Position numbers and translations under genes: made by a program. The notes under the pieces are model-generated. The model did not search any database. It saw only the letters and a list, made by a program, of their open reading frames with translations, and was not told the DNA's origin. A stretch of 38,311 bases of DNA from CAZAIO01 sp964485235 (GTDB taxonomy: Bacteria > Chloroflexota > Dehalococcoidia > GIF9 > UBA5629). Position 1 is the first letter of the stretch. Every line of letters starts with the position of its first letter. Below, piece after piece: positions 33,506 to 38,311 of the stretch. The DNA is taken from the NCBI GenBank assembly GCA_964485235.1, contig CAZAIO010000010.1, forward strand, positions 1 through 38,311, written 5' to 3'.

Positions 33506-34453
33506 CTATGGTTTTACATTATGCAGAGTGCGAAGGCACCAGAAAACGGTATTCATGGAGAATGATTTCGACGATGTTCCTGATAACGGTTTGAATCCCA
33601 TTTCCGCAGGTAATCTGTCAAGCACTTCTGTCGTAATCTCGGGAAGAGACCTGTGTTTATCTAAAGAAGCAGGCCTCACCGAATCACCTATAATATGGAC
33701 TATATCGAGAGAGTCCTGTAAAAATTGTTTTACTTCATCACCCTTTTTATGCTCGCAAGGAGGCAGAGAGATTCCGCGGTAGGGGTGACCACAGAAAAGT
33801 GACCGGATAGGCATCTCCATCAAACATTTCACCGAACTTTCGTATGCCGGAAAATCAGTGATTATAGGAAGTTCGCCGCTAATGGTATGCAGCCCTGTCA
33901 CTGAATCTCCGCTGAACAATATACCCTCTTTCTCCCAGTAAAAACCTGCCGAGCCCGGACTATGGCCCGGTAGGTGGATAACACGTAATTCAACACCTCC
34001 GCCAAGGTCTATTATGTCGTTATCTTCAAGCCGCCAGTCTATCGCCGGTTTTATACCGCAGGAGTCCAGAAAAGACTTTTTTAGACCCGGCATACGTTCT
34101 TTCCCTTTCAGCGCTTCAATCGGCGGACCGTAATATTCATCAAAACTTCGTTCATAGTCCTCAAGAAAAAAAGCATCATCCTTATGGATTGCAGTCTTAG
34201 CATTAAAGGCTGCTTTAAAAGCCACATTATCTCCGGCATGGTCCAGATGGCCGTGAGTATTTAAAATGAAATCAATACCGGATAAGTTTGAATCAATGGT
34301 TTTTAAAAATGAAGAGACTGCTTCATGACCTAATTGTGGCGGACCGGTATCGATAATAGCATTTCGAAGTCCATTAATAAAATAAAGGTTTATATCGACT
34401 TCGATAACATCCCACTGTATTGAAATCCTGTTTACTTTTGGATGAACTCGCAT
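33506..34453 (-). CDS. MBL-fold metallo-hydrolase, second copy
   Basis: The 315-residue protein has NTHGHLDHAG (His67, His69, Asp71, His72), LPGHSPGSAGF, FSGDSVTG and FCGHPYRG. These form the full metal-binding set of an MBL-fold hydrolase, giving a glyoxalase II or thioesterase-like profile. It lies immediately upstream of the two acyl-CoA dehydrogenase genes, so acyl-CoA or lactone hydrolysis is plausible. ATG at 34453 is chosen; GTG at 34459 is an in-frame alternative, and neither has a clear ribosome site. Sequence is different from the MBL protein at 14.5 kb outside the motifs. Confidence 0.88.
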   Translation of the reverse strand: MRVHPKVNRISIQWDVIEVDINLYFINGLRNAIIDTGPPQLGHEAVSSFLKTIDSNLSGIDFILNTHGHLDHAGDNVAFKAAFNAKTAIHKDDAFFLEDYERSFDEYYGPPIEALKGKERMPGLKKSFLDSCGIKPAIDWRLEDNDIIDLGGGVELRVIHLPGHSPGSAGFYWEKEGILFSGDSVTGLHTISGELPIITDFPAYESSVKCLMEMPIRSLFCGHPYRGISLPPCEHKKGDEVKQFLQDSLDIVHIIGDSVRPASLDKHRSLPEITTEVLDRLPAEMGFKPLSGTSSKSFSMNTVFWCLRTLHNVKP

Positions 34454-34698
34454 AATCACATTCAGAAGTTGATAATGACATTAAATCGAGATATTTGTAC
34501 GGGCAAATATACTGTTTAACCCTGTTAATACTCTGTATCAGAACCGGCGCTATATAGTAATTTTACAATATTGCATTAATAGTATAACACCATCTGACAA
34601 AACCATGACGGCGACAATATTCCGAATTCTATATACCTTTTCATATGTTGTCAGTGCAATGAGTTTTTATTAATAATATTCCATCGACCGGTGAGTCG
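34454..34698. other. Intergenic region between divergent genes
   Basis: With the promoter and leader at 34699-34823 this makes a 370-bp gap between the MBL and aminotransferase genes. TTGTCA (34648-34653), 18 nt, AATAAT is a second possible plus-strand promoter. No minus-strand promoter or gene was recognised. Confidence 0.4.
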
Positions 34699-34728
34699 TT
34701 CACTCGCTTTACAACCTGTTAATATAAT
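34699..34728 (+). promoter_or_regulatory. Possible promoter of the aminotransferase gene
   Basis: TTCACT, 18 nt, TATAAT: a perfect -10 box, four of six in the -35 box. It would start transcription near 34735, about 90 nt before the start codon. Confidence 0.4.
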
Positions 34729-34823
34729 AAAACATGCACAGTATTTGTCACCGGAAGATTTATTTTTACGGAAAACGGTATAATAATAGGATTCCAGAAA
34801 AGAACGGTTGGAGGGCGAGCTAT

Positions 34824-36128
34824 ATGGAAAATTTGAATTCACAGGCGGACGAGCTTAACCGGGTATTACAGGCTCAGAACGCAGTTATATATGAACTACT
34901 TTCCCGCAAAGGAAAAGCAATCTATTTCCCGGCAAAAGGAATCGTCGCACAGGCGGCAGCGGCAAAGGGAAAAGAAATCAATGCAACAATAGGTACTGCA
35001 TATGAAGATGACGGCAGTCCTATGGTGCTTCCCGGTATTGCCGGTATGCTGAATATCGACAGCGAAGCCGCTTTCCCGTATGCACCGAGCGGTGGAACAA
35101 AATCACTGAGAGATAAATGGCAGGAGTTGATAAAGGAAAAGAACCCTTCTATGAACGCACAGGTCATTAGCCTGCCTGTTGTCTCATGCGGCGTAACAAA
35201 CGGACTCAGTATCGCAGGCTATCTTTTCGTCGAAGAGGGAGATGAAATCATAATATCCGACCTGTACTGGGAAAATTATGACCTTGTCTTTACCAACGCA
35301 TACAACGCGAAGCTAAAATTCTTCAATTTCTTTAAACAGAAAGCGTTCGATATCGATTCATTCAGAGAAACGGTTAATAAAGGGCCAATCGGCAAGAGAA
35401 TCGTGCTCCTGAATTTCCCTAATAATCCCAGCGGATACAGTCCGACGAAAAAAGAAGGGGAACAGATAGTAAATGTTCTGAAAGAAGCTGCACAGGCAGG
35501 GAACCACCTGGTCATTATCGTTGACGACTCATATTTCGGACTGTTCTTTGAAGACGACGTATTGAGCGAATCACTCTTCTCCAGACTGGCTGACTGCCAT
35601 GAGAACCTGCTGACCATCAAAGTAGACGGAATAACCAAAGAAGAATATGCATGGGGTTTTCGTGTCGGATTCGTGACCTATGGTATAAAGAACGGCAGTA
35701 AAGAGCTGTATAAAGTGCTTGAAGATAAAACTGCGGGAGCTGTGAGAGGAAATATATCAAATGCACCCAATTTGTCACAGTCTATTTTCCTCCTTGCCTC
35801 AAAGCTCGAGAGCCATGAAAAGGAAAAACAGATAAACAGGGATAAAATAAAAACACGGTATAATGTAGTCAAAACGGTACTTAAAGCCCATCCGGAATAC
35901 GAGGAGCAATTTGAGAGCCTTCCCTTTAATTCCGGGTACTTTATGTGCGTCAGGTTAAAATATGCGGACCCTGACAGGGTCTGGGAGACATTGCTGAATA
36001 AATACAGTACCGGTGTGGTATGTAACAGCGAGAAAGCTGTCTTGCGTATTGCTTTTGCATCGACACCGCTGGATAAAATAGAAAAGCTGTTCGTCAATAT
36101 CTATGCTGCTTGTAAGGATTGCTCCTAA
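34824..36128 (+). CDS. Class I/II PLP-dependent aminotransferase
   Basis: The 434-residue enzyme shows fold-type I PLP features: GGTKSLRDKW near 90-99, FPNNPSG (Asn201 region) and VDDSYFG (Asp234, Tyr237). KVDGITKEEYAWGFRVGF contains the probable Schiff-base Lys272 and phosphate-binding Arg280. A C-terminal RIAFAS Arg follows. It transfers an amino group between an amino acid and an oxo acid; the TKEEYAWGFR segment departs from the common SxSKxxxxxGxR, so the substrate is not assigned. GGAGG lies upstream of the ATG at 34824. The frame extends upstream to an ATG at 34734, but that part has no ribosome site and looks non-coding. Confidence 0.85.
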   Translation: MENLNSQADELNRVLQAQNAVIYELLSRKGKAIYFPAKGIVAQAAAAKGKEINATIGTAYEDDGSPMVLPGIAGMLNIDSEAAFPYAPSGGTKSLRDKWQELIKEKNPSMNAQVISLPVVSCGVTNGLSIAGYLFVEEGDEIIISDLYWENYDLVFTNAYNAKLKFFNFFKQKAFDIDSFRETVNKGPIGKRIVLLNFPNNPSGYSPTKKEGEQIVNVLKEAAQAGNHLVIIVDDSYFGLFFEDDVLSESLFSRLADCHENLLTIKVDGITKEEYAWGFRVGFVTYGIKNGSKELYKVLEDKTAGAVRGNISNAPNLSQSIFLLASKLESHEKEKQINRDKIKTRYNVVKTVLKAHPEYEEQFESLPFNSGYFMCVRLKYADPDRVWETLLNKYSTGVVCNSEKAVLRIAFASTPLDKIEKLFVNIYAACKDCS

Positions 36129-36414
36129 ATACAGCGACCGGCAAATAAAGCTCTCTTGAATCCGGTTTAACAGCCGTCTGTCTTTGATCTTATTTCGACA
36201 GGGTTATCCTTATTTTTAACTCGTCTTTGAGAAAAAAGGCTAATTTAGTCGATATTGTATCCTTTTTCCCGCCCTTTTCATTCGTTAAGGCAGTCATTTT
36301 TATCCACATTGGAATTAATATCTATTATATAAATAGTCATAAATAGATATTTGATAATTATGATATAATAATCCGCTATAATACTATTTAATATTTTCAG
36401 TTATACCACACGGT
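36129..36414. other. Intergenic, AT-rich 3' part
   Basis: The 286 bp gap holds an AT-rich inverted repeat (36317-36351) and no gene. No terminator hairpin with a U-tract was found after the aminotransferase stop. Confidence 0.4.
36317..36351. promoter_or_regulatory. AT-rich inverted repeat upstream of the 66-residue gene
   Basis: AATATCTATT, 15 nt, AATAGATATT has perfect 10-bp arms, about 64 bp before the small gene. AT-rich composition raises chance occurrence, but ten perfect pairs are more than expected for a random short window. A repressor site is the simplest reading. Confidence 0.35.
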
Positions 36415-36615
36415 ATGGTGAAAACACTGAGCCTGAATCTCGACAAAGTAGTCGCCGCTTTGGAAAACAGGACAATCGAAACTCCGAATAGCGGAGCAGC
36501 GGCATGGCGTAGAAAAGAATACGGCGTTTTTCTATGTCCCCTCGTGTCAGATAAAATTCCCGTTAGCCGGATCAAGAAAGACGGTAAAGTCCGTTTTGAG
36601 TATATTAAGCAGTAA
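36415..36615 (+). CDS. Small unknown protein (66 residues)
   Basis: This small basic protein starts MVKTLSLNLDKVVAALENR, contains AAAWRRKEYGVFLCP and ends KVRFEYIKQ. I do not recognise a family. It has one Cys and no membrane segment; the KVVAALENR helix and the VRFEYI strand suggest a compact fold. No good ribosome site precedes the ATG. It is the only reasonable frame in the 36.2-36.7 kb gap, lying between the aminotransferase and LUD genes on the same strand and read in the same direction. Confidence 0.45.
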   Translation: MVKTLSLNLDKVVAALENRTIETPNSGAAAWRRKEYGVFLCPLVSDKIPVSRIKKDGKVRFEYIKQ

Positions 36616-36661
36616 AACCGGATAACCACAAGACTGGAAATTGGAGGAGGCATTCATTTAC

Positions 36662-36694
36662 ATGTCGCTTTACCGGTACTATGAATGTCCCTAA
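36662..36694 (+). CDS. Possible 10-codon leader peptide before the LUD gene
   Basis: GGAGGAGG (36643-36650) is followed 11 nt later by ATG and a 10-codon frame (MSLYRYYECP) that ends 28 nt before the LUD start. Three Tyr in four codons would suit an attenuator-like leader, but spacing is long and no alternative hairpin is clear. It may be a relic. Confidence 0.2.
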   Translation: MSLYRYYECP

Positions 36695-36722
36695 CCGGTT
36701 AAATAAAAAAACGGAGTAGAAC

Positions 36723-37427
36723 ATGCTTGATCAATCTGATATTAGTAGTGAAACAAAGCGGTTCAATGAAACTCGCGCATACTCTATAATAAAAAACCTG
36801 CAGAAAAGGAATATAAATGGTCTTTATGCGGCTAATAAGGAAGAGGCAATCTCTGCAGTACTCAAAATGATCCCCCCGGAAGTATCTGTCAGCCGGGGAA
36901 ATTCCGTAACTTTATTCCAGTTGGACATTATGACGGAATTAAAAAAGCGTAATCAGAATAAGATTATCGATCCGTTCCCCAAAGACACGGAACAAATGCT
37001 CGACCGGCAACAAGCAGAGGAACTGGCAAGACAGGCATTACTCTGTGATGTGTTTTTAACCGGTACAAATGCCATAACTTTTGATGGTAAGCTGGTCAAC
37101 ATCGATGGACAGGGCAACAGGGTCGCCGCTATGATTTTCGGTCCCAAAAAGGTAATTATTGTCGCCGGTATGAATAAAATCGTAAAAGACGTAGAAGCCG
37201 GACTGGACAGAATCCATAGTATTGCCACGCCGGTTACGGCAATATGGCACGAGCTTAAACATAACGACCCGGATGTTGCGAATGTCCCCTGTGCCAAAAC
37301 CGGTAAATGCACAGACTGTAGTTCCGATTGGAGAGGTTGCCGGTATACGGTCATTATAGAAGGAGCCATGCCACCGCAAAAAGATCGGATCAATGTTGTG
37401 CTGGTAGGTGAAGAGCTGGGAATATAA
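36723..37427 (+). CDS. LUD-domain protein (LutC/YkgG-like)
   Basis: The 234-residue protein has the LUD pattern: SVSRGNSVTL near 55-64, DVFLTGTNAITFDGKLVNIDG at 109-129, GNRVAAMIFGPKKVIIVAG and RINVVLVGEELG at the end. LutC belongs to the lactate-oxidising LutABC complex, but LutA and LutB are absent here, and stand-alone relatives have unknown roles. Cys190, 196, 199 and 206 (C-x5-C-x2-C-x6-C) could bind a metal or Fe-S cluster. GGAG lies 6 nt before the ATG. It is convergent with the next gene, 9 nt away. Confidence 0.85.
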   Translation: MLDQSDISSETKRFNETRAYSIIKNLQKRNINGLYAANKEEAISAVLKMIPPEVSVSRGNSVTLFQLDIMTELKKRNQNKIIDPFPKDTEQMLDRQQAEELARQALLCDVFLTGTNAITFDGKLVNIDGQGNRVAAMIFGPKKVIIVAGMNKIVKDVEAGLDRIHSIATPVTAIWHELKHNDPDVANVPCAKTGKCTDCSSDWRGCRYTVIIEGAMPPQKDRINVVLVGEELGI

Positions 37428-37436
37428 CTGGCTGGT

Positions 37437-37940
37437 TTAGTTAGTTTTGAACAGAACATCGTCCAGTAAATCATATTTTTCCAGACAGCGTATATAGTTA
37501 GCTACAAGATAAAAGTTGCCCAGGTCATCTTTATCCAGCCCTTGATACGCAGCGATTTCATCAGCCAGGTCGCCGCTGCCCTCAATAAAAACGCAGGCTG
37601 TCTCCAATTCCAGGCCTATGATAATCGGTGTATTTTTAAAGACTTCTTCCTGCTTTTCATAAAGAGTTTCCGATTGCTGCACATGCGGAATGGAAAAAAC
37701 TACCGGCCTCAATTTTTTCCCGGGTGGTATTTTATCGGCATAGGGCTTATTTGAAGTAATATTATGTAGAACAAAATTTAAGGCTTTTACTTCTTTAATT
37801 TCCCTGATCGGATATTTAGCCTGTAAATATTCAATAACCTGCGCGGCCGTTTTTTTATTCGGTCTTAACCGGGATTTATATTTTTCAAACGTGTTTTTCC
37901 AATCTTCAACCATTTCAGGAGTTGGTTCTTCCATCAACAC
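37437..37940 (-). CDS. Unknown protein (167 residues)
   Basis: I do not recognise this family. It is a soluble, mixed alpha/beta-looking protein with a helical, basic N-terminal part (VEDWKNTFEKYKSRLRPNKK), a central LRPVVFSIPHV strand, a TPIIIGLELETACVFIEGSGD segment and a helical C-terminus. No signal or membrane segment is seen. GTG at 37940 has GGGAG at 7 nt and is preferred; ATG at 37934 is the alternative. It ends 9 nt from the convergent LUD gene. Confidence 0.7.
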   Translation of the reverse strand: MLMEEPTPEMVEDWKNTFEKYKSRLRPNKKTAAQVIEYLQAKYPIREIKEVKALNFVLHNITSNKPYADKIPPGKKLRPVVFSIPHVQQSETLYEKQEEVFKNTPIIIGLELETACVFIEGSGDLADEIAAYQGLDKDDLGNFYLVANYIRCLEKYDLLDDVLFKTN

Positions 37941-38278
37941 AGGTATCTCCCTTTTTGATTCCGGATAAATAGTTTATCTCACACCGCATTATAAAAGAAA
38001 TTATATTTATCGGACATCTATACAATACAATGCATCGGAATTTCAAATTGCTTCAACGGAAAGAGTTGATCCTGAGAAGTAAAAATCTGGAAATCTGCTT
38101 AATCATCGATGGAATCGGCATGTTCCCTTAATCGGCTACGCGGTCTTTCTCGTCCGGAAGACCTGACGCAATCTCCGGTAAAACATCTCGGAATAATGTT
38201 TAATCTCCATATTGAGCTATAATTAATAACGGGACAGACATTGACATGCCGGAAATCAATCCTTACTAAGACTTGTAT
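37941..38278. other. Intergenic, no gene seen
   Basis: This 338 bp stretch contains many stops in all frames and no recognisable RNA. TTGACA at 38241-38246 lies upstream of the partial frame at the window end, but a good -10 box is lacking. Confidence 0.4.
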
Positions 38279-38311
38279 ATGAAAAAGCTATTAATAATCT
38301 GTGTTCTATTG
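38279..38311 (+). CDS. Possible start of a secreted protein gene, truncated by window
   Basis: ATG opens MKKLLIICVLL, the typical positive-then-hydrophobic start of a signal peptide, and runs to the window edge. No ribosome site is seen and only 11 codons are visible, so this is tentative. Confidence 0.35.
   Translation, partial: MKKLLIICVLL

Noticed and set aside
34734..34823. Upstream extension of the aminotransferase frame
   Set aside because: No ribosome site is present there, the residues look random, and GGAGG fits the ATG at 34824.
1..38311. tRNA, rRNA, insertion sequence or prophage
   Set aside because: No T-loop-type tRNA pattern, transposase-like protein, integrase or terminal repeats were recognised.

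Overview
Organism. The window looks like chromosomal DNA of an anaerobic bacterium, most plausibly a Chloroflexota of the class Dehalococcoidia. This is inferred from gene content and mid-range GC, not from a marker gene. Pointers are a lipoprotein with Ig-like and fibronectin-like domains, UPF0182 and DUF1614 membrane proteins, a FabL-type enoyl-ACP reductase, a DMSO-reductase-superfamily molybdoenzyme, a stand-alone LUD protein, and many acyl-CoA and SDR redox enzymes. I see no rRNA, tRNA, CRISPR array, insertion sequence or phage gene.

Layout. 1-5.8 kb: a nearly complete Mo/W oxidoreductase (-), a Pro/Glu/Lys-rich unknown protein (-), a small nitroreductase (+) and a surface lipoprotein (+). 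5.8-14.2 kb: a long minus-strand run reading DUF1614, UPF0182, plsX, acpP, fabL, fabF, PaaI-like thioesterase, DegV/FakB. Good sigma-70-type promoters lie before DUF1614 and before the DegV gene. 14.5-16.1 kb: an MBL-fold hydrolase convergent with a J-domain protein. 16.1-16.65 kb: an AT-rich gap with two doubtful mini-ORFs. 16.65-20.86 kb: a branched-chain-amino-acid-type ABC importer (LivF, LivH, LivM, binding lipoprotein) closed by a strong hairpin; no LivG is present. 21.1-23.0 kb: a second DegV/FakB and a FakA-like kinase lacking its C-terminal domain. 23.1-24.9 kb: two tandem paralogous SDRs with matching promoters. 25.0-28.7 kb (-): an OYE-type flavin/Fe-S oxidoreductase and a MATE transporter. 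28.9-30.3 kb (+): CbiX-like chelatase and a methyltransferase. 30.4-34.5 kb (-): MBL hydrolase and two tandem acyl-CoA dehydrogenase paralogues with an unusual C-terminal extension. 34.8-37.9 kb: aminotransferase, a 66-residue unknown, a LUD protein and an unknown 167-residue protein. The final bases may open a secreted-protein gene.

How the genes fit together. One theme is acyl chains as phosphates and thioesters. PlsX makes acyl-phosphate from acyl-ACP, FabL and FabF elongate and reduce on AcpP, a hotdog thioesterase and DegV/FakB proteins suggest handling of free fatty acids, and a shortened FakA would phosphorylate FakB-bound fatty acid. A second theme is uptake and oxidation of an organic substrate: ABC importer, two SDRs, OYE-family reductase, two acyl-CoA dehydrogenases and MBL hydrolases. 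The most unusual protein-level observations are the acyl-CoA dehydrogenase pair, whose C-terminal tail repeats their own N-terminal motif after a winged-helix-like segment, and the truncated FakA with altered putative metal ligands.
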